A stretch of 41,391 bases of DNA, taken from contig JAQICC010000140.1 in the NCBI GenBank assembly GCA_027858735.1, positions 1 through 41,391 on the forward strand, read 5' to 3'. Shown piece by piece: positions 16,516 to 23,743 of the stretch. The position numbers and the translations under genes were made by a program. Within the stretch, counting starts at the first letter, position 1, and each line of letters starts with the position of its first letter. Source of the stretch: Salinivirgaceae bacterium. GTDB taxonomy: Bacteria > Bacteroidota > Bacteroidia > Bacteroidales > SZUA-534. The notes under the pieces are model-generated. The model had not been told where the DNA came from, did not search any database, and worked only from the letters and a program-made list of their open reading frames with translations.

Positions 16516-17086
16516 TTCTATCTACGACTTTGCAAATTCGGTCAAAAACAGTTTCTTGCATGCCAAATCCATTAATATTTTCTAGTTTTCCTTGTACGGC
16601 ATAAAATTCTATAACAGGTCCGGTCTTTTTGTGGTAAACTTGAATGCGCGTTTCAATTATTTCAACATCCTGATCGTCTGCACGTCCTGAATATCTGCCT
16701 CGTTTCAGTATTCTTTCTGTTAGCGCAGCTTCCGGTACATCTAAACAAATCAAAGCATTTACTTTGTGGTTTAGTGTTCCTTCAAAAAGGTATTTTAGCC
16801 ATTGAGCCTGTTTTACGGTTCTTGGGAAACCGTCAAAAATAATTCCATTCCCATCTTTATTGGCTAAAATAAAGGTTTCAACCATTTGTTCAATCATCTC
16901 GTCAGGCACAAAATTACCGCTGTCAATAAGCCTGGCAATTTCTTTTCCAAGTTCTGAGCCTGATTTTATCTCTTCGCGCAATACATCGCCGGTTGACAAG
17001 TGTTTAAGTTGATACTTTTCAGCAATTTTTAACGATTGGGTACCTTTCCCCGATCCGGGAGCACCAAATATTACAATGTTAAACAT
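16499..17086 (-). CDS. adk: Adenylate kinase
   Basis: A 195-residue adenylate kinase converting AMP and ATP to two ADP. The P-loop is FGAPGSGKGTQSLKIAEKY. HLSTGDVLREEI and GFPRTVKQAQWL bind AMP, and RILKRGRYSGRADDQDVEI is a short LID, so this is the short, zinc-free form. It lies 15 bp downstream of hpt, a pairing common in Bacteroidota. An obg GTPase gene, which often follows in this phylum, is absent here because the strand switches after the terminator. Confidence 0.95.
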   Translation of the reverse strand: MFNIVIFGAPGSGKGTQSLKIAEKYQLKHLSTGDVLREEIKSGSELGKEIARLIDSGNFVPDEMIEQMVETFILANKDGNGIIFDGFPRTVKQAQWLKYLFEGTLNHKVNALICLDVPEAALTERILKRGRYSGRADDQDVEIIETRIQVYHKKTGPVIEFYAVQGKLENINGFGMQETVFDRICKVVDRKKKES

Positions 17087-17101
17087 AAAAAATGTGTATG
17101 A

Positions 17102-17638
17102 TTATTCAATAATAGTATATATATCACTTAGGTTGCGGCCATATCCATCATAATCAAGACCATAACCAAGTATAAATTCATTTGGTATTTCGATACCAAC
17201 ATAATCTATTGGTAAATCTTTTTTATAGGCTTCAGGCTTAAAAAGCAAGGTAGCAACCTTTATTTCAGCTGGTTCATAACCCATTAATTGCTTTATTATA
17301 TTCTCTAAAGTATTCCCAGTGTCAATAATATCTTCAAGAATAACTACTGTCTTTCCCTCAATATCCTCGTTTATACCAATTAAGCGTTTTACTGTGCCCG
17401 ACGATGATGTACCTTGATACGAGGCTAATTTTAGAAAGGTAATTTGACAAGGCAAAGTAATATGCTTAAACAAATCGCCTGCAAACATAAAAGAACCATT
17501 CAAAATGCCCAGAAAAATAACATCTTTTCCTACTAAATCAGTATTTATTTTTTCAGCCATTGTTTTAATACTGGCTTGAATTTTTTCCTCAGGAATCGAA
17601 ACTTTAAATCTTTTTCCAAGTACCTCTACCTCTTTCAT
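17102..17638 (-). CDS. hpt: Hypoxanthine phosphoribosyltransferase
   Basis: A 178-residue purine salvage enzyme that uses PRPP to convert hypoxanthine or guanine to IMP or GMP. The PRPP-binding motif is VVILEDIIDTGNTLENII. GILNGSFMFAGDLF is the N-terminal cis-peptide loop, LASYQGTSSSGTVK the flexible loop, and YVGIEIPNEFILGYGLDYDGYGRNL the C-terminal base-binding region. It is the promoter-proximal gene of the hpt-adk operon and is divergent from purE across 320 bp, so two purine genes share one intergenic region. Confidence 0.95.
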   Translation of the reverse strand: MKEVEVLGKRFKVSIPEEKIQASIKTMAEKINTDLVGKDVIFLGILNGSFMFAGDLFKHITLPCQITFLKLASYQGTSSSGTVKRLIGINEDIEGKTVVILEDIIDTGNTLENIIKQLMGYEPAEIKVATLLFKPEAYKKDLPIDYVGIEIPNEFILGYGLDYDGYGRNLSDIYTIIE

Positions 17639-17710
17639 ATTACAATTTATTTTGATGTTTATTAATCTTTTAAATAGCTCGTATTGCTAATATTATATTA
17701 TTGATGAATA

Positions 17711-17739
17711 CAAAGGTACAGTACTAAAAAACAATGAAA
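17711..17739 (-). promoter_or_regulatory. Probable promoter of hpt-adk
   Basis: On the minus strand TACCTTTG (17711-17718) is a full TAnnTTTG match. TTTC (17736-17739) lies 17 bp upstream, a slightly short spacer. Predicted leader is about 65 nt. The rest of the 320-bp hpt/purE gap is AT-rich with no other feature I can name. Confidence 0.45.
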
Positions 17740-17958
17740 GGCATATTGTTTCATCATATATAACAATTATAAAACATGAATTAATTAGATATTGAATCTA
17801 AGTAGTTGTATGTTATAGTATTAAGCGCATTTTTGCTTAAAGGGTTGTTATTTTTTTATTGCTGAAAATTGCACTTGATTCATAAATTTTGCCTTATTTT
17901 GCTGCGAAAATACATATTTTAAGGTGAACACCTTGCAATAAATTATAAAAGTAGAAGA

Positions 17959-18465
17959 ATGGAACCAAAAGTTAGTATTATTATGGGCAGTACTTCGGAC
18001 TTGCCAGTGATGGAGAAAGCAGCACAAATTCTAAATGATTTTAGAATTTCTTTTGAGATGAATGCGCTTTCTGCGCACAGAACTCCTGAAGAGGTTGAAA
18101 TTTTTGCTAAGGGAGCTGCCGGAAGAGGAATTAAAGTAATTATTGCGGGAGCAGGTATGGCCGCCCATTTACCGGGTGTAATTGCAGCAATGACTCCAAT
18201 TCCAATTATTGGTGTTCCAATTAAGGCATCGCTTGACGGGTTAGATTCTGTTTTTTCAATTTTGCAAATGCCTCCGGGGATACCGGTAGCAACAGTTAGC
18301 ATAAACGGTGCGCAAAATGCAGGAATACTAGCCGCGCAAATTTTGGGTATTTGCGATGCCGATGTTTTTAAGGCCACTGTAGATTATAAGGAAAGCCTAA
18401 AGCAAAAAATAGTTAAAGCCAATCTTGATTTAGAAGAAATTAAGTACGACTATAAAACGAACTAA
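17959..18465 (+). CDS. purE: N5-carboxyaminoimidazole ribonucleotide mutase
   Basis: A 168-residue class I PurE that moves the carboxyl group of N5-CAIR to carbon 4 in de novo purine synthesis. VSIIMGSTSDLPVMEKA is the phosphate-binding start, ALSAHRTPEEV contains the catalytic His, and AGAGMAAHLPGVIAAMTPIPIIGVP is the conserved glycine-rich core. LQMPPGIPVATVSINGAQNAGILAA completes the active-site octamer interface. No purK is adjacent. A strong terminator follows. Confidence 0.96.
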   Translation: MEPKVSIIMGSTSDLPVMEKAAQILNDFRISFEMNALSAHRTPEEVEIFAKGAAGRGIKVIIAGAGMAAHLPGVIAAMTPIPIIGVPIKASLDGLDSVFSILQMPPGIPVATVSINGAQNAGILAAQILGICDADVFKATVDYKESLKQKIVKANLDLEEIKYDYKTN

Positions 18466-18485
18466 TAGAGAAAAATACCATAATG

Positions 18486-18517
18486 AAACGCTCTATTATT
18501 AATAGAGCGTTTTTTAT
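18486..18517 (+). terminator. Terminator of purE
   Basis: aaacgctctatt (18486-18497) pairs with aatagagcgttt (18501-18512) around a tiny loop, followed by TTTTT. This is a textbook intrinsic terminator. Confidence 0.85.
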
Positions 18518-18722
18518 TTATGTTTTTTATTTGGTCTATTTTATTATTGTGTAACCATGTTAAATAAGAGATGTTAGCTAGTTTAAGTTTATGCTATAAA
18601 TCGTATTTTAGCAATTTGAAACCCATATTGTGGAATTTATAAGGAAAGCTAATCACCACAACAAAAGGATAGGGTTATATCACAATAACTTAACTGGAAT
18701 TTAAGCGAATAAGATATTTTTT

Positions 18723-19187
18723 ATGAGAAAAATTTTTACAGGATTTGTTTTAATAATTTTCTCTTTACTATCAGTAGGGCAAACAAATGATTCTGTATGG
18801 GTTTGAAAAGAAAACCAACGTTTTTCTATTAATGAAGAGGTGAATGATTTTGGTGTTGTGAGCAAAAATCAGAAAACAGTGTTTAAATTTAAGATTATCA
18901 ATTTAGAAAGCGAAGCTTTTGTAATATGGCATGTAACTGTTTCATGCGGTTGCACGTCGCCACAATGGACTGAAAAACCTGTGAAGGAAAATCAAAAGGC
19001 TGTTGTAAAAGTAAAATACGATTCAACGAAAATAGGAGCTTTTAATAAATCGGTATTTGTATATACCAATTTTGACGATAGACCCATGAAACTAATAATT
19101 GAAGGAGCTGTTGTTGGTGATGAAGCCACTTCAGATATTTCAACAGAGAGCACAGAATTAAAGGGTAATTTACCTATTAACAATTAA
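18723..19187 (+). pseudogene. DUF1573 secreted protein gene with an in-frame TGA
   Basis: From the ATG at 18723 the frame reads MRKIFTGFVLIIFSLLSVGQ, a signal peptide, then TNDSVWV, then TGA at 18804-18806. The same frame continues KENQRFSINEEVNDFGVVSK with a full DUF1573 domain: FDFG-like DFGVV, FKIINLESEAFVI, VSCGCTSPQWTEKPV, and GAFNKSVFVYTNF. So one base change (TGG to TGA, for example) separates the export signal from the domain. Translation could restart at GTG 18840 to give 115 residues, but that product would lack a signal peptide. DUF1573 proteins are periplasmic or surface Ig-like proteins of unknown role. A sequencing error is possible. Confidence 0.8.
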
Positions 19188-19197
19188 TACTACTACT

Positions 19198-20400
19198 ATG
19201 CCAAGAATATCAAATAAAGGCTTGCAAATGCCGGCTTCGCCAATCAGAAAACTGGTTCCGTTTGCTGAAGAAGCTATTAAAAAAGGCCGAAAAGTATATC
19301 ACCTTAATATCGGACAACCTGATATTAAAACGCCGGAAGTGGCGCTTAATGCCATTCGAAATATAAGTGACAAAGTAATTCAGTATAGTCATTCAGCTGG
19401 CAACGAATCGTATCGACGCAAATTGGCTCAGTACTACCAAAACCTTGATATTGATATTGATTATAACGAAATTTTAATTACTACCGGTGGCTCAGAGGCA
19501 TTGTTGTTTGCCTTTCAAAGCACACTCGACCCAGGTGATGAAGTGTTAATTACAGAACCTTTTTATGCTAATTACAATGCATTTGCTATAATGGCGGGAG
19601 TAAAATTGGTGCCTATCACTTCAATTATTGAAAATGGTTTTGCACAACCTTCTTTGGATAAATTTGAGGAACTGATAACTGAGAAAACTAAAGGAATTAT
19701 TGTATGCAATCCGAATAACCCGACAGGTTATTTGTACAGCGAACAAGAATTGAGAAAACTTGCTGAATTGGTTAAAAAACACGATTTGTATTTATACTCC
19801 GATGAAGTTTATCGCGAGTTTTGTTACGATGGAGAGAAACATTTTTCAGCAATGTATTTAACTGATATTTTGCAGAATATAATATTGGTCGATTCTGTAT
19901 CAAAACGGTACAGTTCATGTGGTACACGTATTGGCGCAATGGTTTCGAAAAATGAAGAAGTAATTTCAACAGCACTGAAATTTGGGCAGGCGCGTTTAAG
20001 CCCTCCAGGACTTGGGCAAATTGCCGGCGAAGCATCGCTAGATACACCGGATTCTTATTTTACTGAAGTTTACAACGAATATATTGAGCGCCGTAATTTC
20101 ATGGTGGCTGCTTTAAATAAAATGGAAGGTGTAATTTGTCCTAACCCTAAAGGAGCCTTTTATACAGTTGTAAAGCTACCAGTCGATAGTAGTGAGAAAT
20201 TCTGCGAATGGATTTTAAGCGAATTTGAATATGAAAATCAAACCGTAATGATGGCACCTGCCAGCGGGTTTTATTCAACTCCGGGTAAAGGTCATAACGA
20301 AGTGCGTATTGCTTATGTGCTAAAAAAAGCTTATTTAGAAAAAGCTATGGTTGTTTTGGAAAAAGCTCTGTTGGCTTATCCGGGAAGGGTTTTGGAATAA
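19198..20400 (+). CDS. Class I/II PLP-dependent aminotransferase (aspartate aminotransferase-like)
   Basis: A 400-residue fold-type I aminotransferase. YHLNIGQPDIKTPE is the N-terminal substrate loop, TTGGSEALLFAFQ binds the PLP phosphate, CNPNNPTG (170-177) and YLYSDEVYREF (Asp202) contact the cofactor, and VDSVSKRYSSCGTRIG holds the Schiff-base Lys236. RIAYVL near the C-terminus contains the carboxylate-binding Arg. It belongs to the broad AspC/pyridoxal-dependent transaminase subgroup; the true amino donor cannot be told from sequence. It follows the broken DUF1573 gene by 10 bp, so transcription of the two may be linked. Confidence 0.9.
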   Translation: MPRISNKGLQMPASPIRKLVPFAEEAIKKGRKVYHLNIGQPDIKTPEVALNAIRNISDKVIQYSHSAGNESYRRKLAQYYQNLDIDIDYNEILITTGGSEALLFAFQSTLDPGDEVLITEPFYANYNAFAIMAGVKLVPITSIIENGFAQPSLDKFEELITEKTKGIIVCNPNNPTGYLYSEQELRKLAELVKKHDLYLYSDEVYREFCYDGEKHFSAMYLTDILQNIILVDSVSKRYSSCGTRIGAMVSKNEEVISTALKFGQARLSPPGLGQIAGEASLDTPDSYFTEVYNEYIERRNFMVAALNKMEGVICPNPKGAFYTVVKLPVDSSEKFCEWILSEFEYENQTVMMAPASGFYSTPGKGHNEVRIAYVLKKAYLEKAMVVLEKALLAYPGRVLE

Positions 20401-20417
20401 ATCTTAATTTTTGAATC

Positions 20418-20447
20418 CCCGCTGCCGCACGATTGCATCGTGTGGTA
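20418..20447 (+). repeat. REP-like palindromic repeat, left member of an inverted pair
   Basis: The sequence gctgccgcacgattgcatcg continues into tgtggta and contains the internal palindrome cacgat-tgc-atcgtg. The reverse complement of the same unit stands at 20606-20634. Such sequences are typical of REP elements moved by RAYT-type transposases in Bacteroidota (from memory). No transposase gene is in the window. Confidence 0.65.
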
Positions 20448-20522
20448 TGTAATTAAGAAAGGCTGGCAACTAAAACAAAAAGCTAATTTTATAGCCTGTA
20501 ATTAAAACAAGCTTATTAATAG

Positions 20523-20570
20523 CCTACCATATTTTAAAACCTGTTTTTTCAATTTTGGTAGGTTTTGTTA
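20523..20570 (+). terminator. Possible terminator of the aminotransferase gene
   Basis: cctacca (20523-20529) can pair with tggtagg (20556-20562), followed by TTTTG. The loop is long (26 nt), and an alternative inner stem aaaacct/aggtttt exists at 20536-20566. It lies between the two REP-like repeats. Confidence 0.45.
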
Positions 20571-20605
20571 TTTCTTTTGCTTTGTTTATTATTTATTAGT
20601 TTGTG

Positions 20606-20634
20606 ACCACACGATGCAATCGTGCGGTAGCGAG
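20606..20634 (-). repeat. REP-like palindromic repeat, right member of an inverted pair
   Basis: accacacgatgcaatcgtgcggtagcg is the inverted copy of the repeat at 20418-20447, differing at about two positions near its outer end. Together the pair encloses about 160 bp, a REPIN-like arrangement. Confidence 0.65.
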
Positions 20635-20674
20635 GTGTTGTACTACTGACTAAATTTAATAATTGTAGCAGAAT

Positions 20675-20985
20675 TTATTCTGGCTTTTTAATTTCTTTCA
20701 ATACATGAAAAATCTGCTCCTTCTTCCCATCATTCGGAGCAGCCTTTATTTCCAGAATATGAGCATTAGATTGTAAATATCGGTGTTGTATAATTGACCG
20801 GCATTATACCCATTTTTAAAATTAGGGCCAATGGCATAAAAAATACCGTTTATATCGGGTATGGTATTATCGTAACCATGAGTTCTGCCGGCATATGCTT
20901 TATGTTTAGAGTTAGAGCTTACGCTCCAGCCGTCTTTTGCAACAACTACTATTTACGATATTCGTTTGCCCATTTGCTCAGAGAG
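20675..20985 (-). pseudogene. Remnant of a second nucleotide pyrophosphatase/phosphodiesterase gene
   Basis: On the minus strand this DNA is closely similar to the 3' end of the intact gene at 25700-26935. It encodes VVVAKDGWSVSSNSKHK, then AYAGRTHGYDNTIPDINGIF, then AIGPNFKNGYNAGQLYNTDI, and ends EQIFHVLKEIKKPE before TAA at 20675-20677. It is broken by a one-base deletion near 20762-20764 (gagcattag against gagcaattag in the intact gene) and by a TAA where the intact gene has a Glu codon. Similarity fades beyond about 20985. Its C-terminus (LKEIKKPE) differs from that of the intact copy (LKQ), so it is a diverged paralogue and not a fresh duplicate. Confidence 0.85.
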
Positions 20986-21080
20986 CTTTTTTCGATTCAA
21001 ATAGATGTAAAAAAGTTAAGGGAATAAAAATCCAGATTGCCAGATAGATTAAATCTTGTATTAACAAGATAGAAATTTAA

Positions 21081-21833
21081 CTACAAAGAAAGATGTTTTA
21101 ATACCGATTCTTTTCTTTGTCGCGAGACAGCAACTGTTGTTCCGTTGTGAAGTAATAAATGGCCTCCATTTGATTTTTCGAATGACTTTACAAATTTTAA
21201 ATTGACAAGGTGCGATTGATGCACTCTAATAAAGTCATATTCATTGAGAAGCTCCTCAAATTCTTTTAAGGTACGCGTGACAAGTACTTTTTTACCATCG
21301 GCTAAATAAACATGGGTGTAATTATTTTCCCCCTGGCATCGAATTATCTCTGAAACCTTCACAAACTCTATCCTTTCCATTGAAGGTAGGCCTATTCGTT
21401 TTTCTGTATTTTGAACGTTAGCATAAAAAGTTTCCAACCTGGAATTAATTGATTCCTTTTCGGTATTAATTTTCAACAATGCCTTCTCAACGGCATTTTT
21501 TAATTCGATAACGCTAATTGGTTTTAACAAATAATCTAAGGCGCAAAAACGAATTGCTTTTATGGCATATTGATCATAAGCGGTAACAAAAATAACTTCG
21601 AAGTTACGATTCGGAATACAGTCGAGTAATTTAAAGCCATCGCCATTAGGCAGATGTATATCTAAAAACACCAATTGAGGTTTTTGCTCTTTTATAAGGT
21701 CTATTCCCTGAATGGCATCTTCAGCCATTCCAACAATATTGACCGACGAACAGTGCTTTTTCAATAAATTGTTAAGGTGCAAACGATTATTTTCCTCATC
21801 CTCAATAATAACTGCTTTTACAAACACACTCAT
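21081..21833 (-). CDS. LytTR-family response regulator
   Basis: A 250-residue two-domain regulator. The receiver (1-125) has the acidic pair in VIIEDEENN, the phospho-acceptor Asp58 in LVFLDIHLPNGDG, the Thr in FVTAYDQYA, and the Lys in YLLKPIS. Residues 140-250 form a LytTR DNA-binding domain (ERIEFVKVSEIIRCQGENNY, FIRVHQSHLVNLKFV, LHNGTTVAVSRQRK). It lies 61 bp downstream of the S41 protease with no promoter visible between, so it is probably co-transcribed with it, and its partner kinase is the next gene but one. Its likely targets are the 9-12-9 direct repeats upstream of those two genes. A small hairpin (21053-21070) follows. Confidence 0.93.
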   Translation of the reverse strand: MSVFVKAVIIEDEENNRLHLNNLLKKHCSSVNIVGMAEDAIQGIDLIKEQKPQLVFLDIHLPNGDGFKLLDCIPNRNFEVIFVTAYDQYAIKAIRFCALDYLLKPISVIELKNAVEKALLKINTEKESINSRLETFYANVQNTEKRIGLPSMERIEFVKVSEIIRCQGENNYTHVYLADGKKVLVTRTLKEFEELLNEYDFIRVHQSHLVNLKFVKSFEKSNGGHLLLHNGTTVAVSRQRKESVLKHLSL

Positions 21834-21894
21834 ATTAGTTTTTTACTAAAAATAGTTTTAAATATTAAACTGCATACCAATTAAAAATAAAATT

Positions 21895-23607
21895 TTATTT
21901 TGTTTTAAAACGTAATTGCCATGAATCTAAAGAAATGCCAGAAACACTCTTAAAATTTGTGTACTTTTCACTATTAAAAGTTAACCAGTATTCCTTATTT
22001 GGCTCAAGCTCCACCGGAATAAAAATGGTTTTTTTATCGATCCATTTTGGTTTCTCACTAATTTTTGGAAAATGCTCGGTGTTTACAACTGACATTCCGC
22101 TTTCCATATTCTGATCAAACTTAATTACAATCTCCTTCAAATTTGAATCAACAATAGCTCCAAATACCGGCGAAGTACTTATAATCTTGGGAGGTGCTAC
22201 ATCTTGTTTATTGCTTTGAGAAGGGTTATCCTTTTTTGTTATTTCAATAATTTTGTTTAGTAGCAAATCCTCTTGTTTATTTTTCATAAAATCTTTTGTG
22301 AGAGCATTATTATGCTCTGAAATTATCTCAATATCAGGTTCAATTCCATTTCCTTCAATTAGTTTCCCATCAAGCGTAAATGCCTGCCACGACGGAATAA
22401 ATATCTTTATATAGTTTGATAATTCAACAGGTTTTGGATTTGCAGTACTTCCATACGATTTCATTCCCGCAATCTTAACGTTTTCAATTTGCTTCATCAT
22501 TAATAAAAATGATTCATTGCTACTCATTACCGCAGGACCAGAGAGTACATAAATATTTCCTTTGAAGTTTAAAGGTTTATTGTTTGGATAAAGATATTTT
22601 TCCCGCTCAATTTCAAATTTGTTCGTAACGCTATCCCTAACTACAATTTTTTCATAAGCAAGCTTTTTATTGGTAAAAAATGATGCAAATTGTTTCGCAT
22701 AGGCCTCATTCCCTCCCGTGTTTTCTCGAACATCAATTATTAAGTTCTCCAATGAATTAAACCCATTAAGGAAATCGCGTATTGTTATGGTACTATCGTT
22801 ATGACCCCATAAACGAACTTCAAGATTCTCAATATCAAAATTCCAATTTTTAATATAAACATATCCAACATCACCTATTCTCCCACCGCTAAATGAAAAA
22901 TGTGCGGCTGTCACCTGATCTTCAAGCAGTCTAAATATAGAATTCGCGCGAATGTAATTCGGAGTAGTAATTCTTGTTCTACCTGAATAATACCTTTCTC
23001 CCTTTACCTCAATGTACATATGAGGGTCGTTGGCTTGCTTTAATACCGAAAGTAAATTTATGGCAAACTCTATGTCTGAATTACTATTTATAAACTCATT
23101 TTTTCGTTTTTCAAACTCTTGTTTCCAATTAATCCCTTTAAGGTCTGAATACGAATAATAATTGGGGAAATAGGTAAATAATTCTTCGTAAGCTTTTGTA
23201 TTTAATCTCTCATAATTTACGGTTTCCGTTTTAAAAAAAAGTTCATCGGGTTGTAATGGAATTCCGTCAATGTTTCTGAAGTTGGTGAATTTTTGATTAT
23301 TAAAAATCAAATAATACAATTTATCGGCAGTTAAATTTACCGGTATTACAAATGTTCTTTTATCCTTCCAGAATGGTTTGTCAGTTATTTGTGGCATATC
23401 ACGTGAATCAACAACTGACATTCCACCTTGCATATCCTCATTAAATATTACTACAATTTCCTTTAATTCTGAATTCACTTGACAATCTCCATATTCGGGA
23501 ATTGTTTTTACAATTTTAGGACTCATGTTGTTTTCTTGGGAGAATGAATGTGTCCATAGAAATAAAAGACTCAAAATTGTTGCGATATACTTTTTCATTT
23601 TTTTCAT
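21895..23607 (-). CDS. Secreted S41 peptidase flanked by two Ig-like (Big_5-type) domains
   Basis: A 570-residue protein with a signal peptide (1-24). Residues 29-127 form an Ig-like domain and 471-570 a second one. The two are clearly related to each other: both contain LKEIV, GMSVV, a K.FWKDK/K.KWIDK stretch, and end in FKT. Between them lies a tail-specific-protease-like S41 domain with IDVRENTGGN (291-300), the likely nucleophile Ser362 in VMSSNES, and GMKSYGSTANP as the probable Lys region. IPSWQAFTLDGKLIEGNGIEPDI is the typical S41 ending. It is probably periplasmic or surface-exposed. It is expressed from its own promoter carrying the same direct repeat as the kinase promoter. The substrate is unknown. 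Confidence 0.88.
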   Translation of the reverse strand: MKKMKKYIATILSLLFLWTHSFSQENNMSPKIVKTIPEYGDCQVNSELKEIVVIFNEDMQGGMSVVDSRDMPQITDKPFWKDKRTFVIPVNLTADKLYYLIFNNQKFTNFRNIDGIPLQPDELFFKTETVNYERLNTKAYEELFTYFPNYYSYSDLKGINWKQEFEKRKNEFINSNSDIEFAINLLSVLKQANDPHMYIEVKGERYYSGRTRITTPNYIRANSIFRLLEDQVTAAHFSFSGGRIGDVGYVYIKNWNFDIENLEVRLWGHNDSTITIRDFLNGFNSLENLIIDVRENTGGNEAYAKQFASFFTNKKLAYEKIVVRDSVTNKFEIEREKYLYPNNKPLNFKGNIYVLSGPAVMSSNESFLLMMKQIENVKIAGMKSYGSTANPKPVELSNYIKIFIPSWQAFTLDGKLIEGNGIEPDIEIISEHNNALTKDFMKNKQEDLLLNKIIEITKKDNPSQSNKQDVAPPKIISTSPVFGAIVDSNLKEIVIKFDQNMESGMSVVNTEHFPKISEKPKWIDKKTIFIPVELEPNKEYWLTFNSEKYTNFKSVSGISLDSWQLRFKTK

Positions 23608-23650
23608 TTTAGATTAATATTTAGACAGAAGCCAGTTTCAATTGGCATGC

Positions 23651-23716
23651 TAAATATAAAAAGCATTTTTTGCTTGAAAAACCTTAAACTAGAATCTGGT
23701 ATATATGAACTAGAAT
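23651..23716 (-). promoter_or_regulatory. Promoter of the S41 protease with a 9-12-9 direct repeat (candidate LytTR-regulator site)
   Basis: Written on the plus strand, AACTAGAAT (23687-23695), 12 bp (ctggtatatatg), then AACTAGAAT again (23708-23716), a perfect direct repeat with a 21-bp period. On the minus strand the core promoter follows: TTTT (23678-23681), 19 bp, TATATTTA (23651-23658). The repeat ends 29 bp before the -7 box, the same as in the kinase promoter. Confidence 0.75.
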
Positions 23717-23743
23717 TTAGCATAATTAAAAGCAGACAACAAT

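Noticed and set aside
17943-18377. 144-residue ORF antisense to purE
   Set aside because: It is an Ala/Ile/Pro-rich shadow of the purE reading frame with no recognisable domain.
18804-18806. Selenocysteine or recoded TGA in the DUF1573 gene
   Set aside because: No SECIS-like hairpin directly after the codon, no selenocysteine machinery in view, and a Trp-to-stop change is simpler.
20794-21027. 77-residue plus-strand ORF in the gap before the LytTR regulator
   Set aside because: It lies on the opposite strand of the pyrophosphatase remnant and is an antisense shadow of it.
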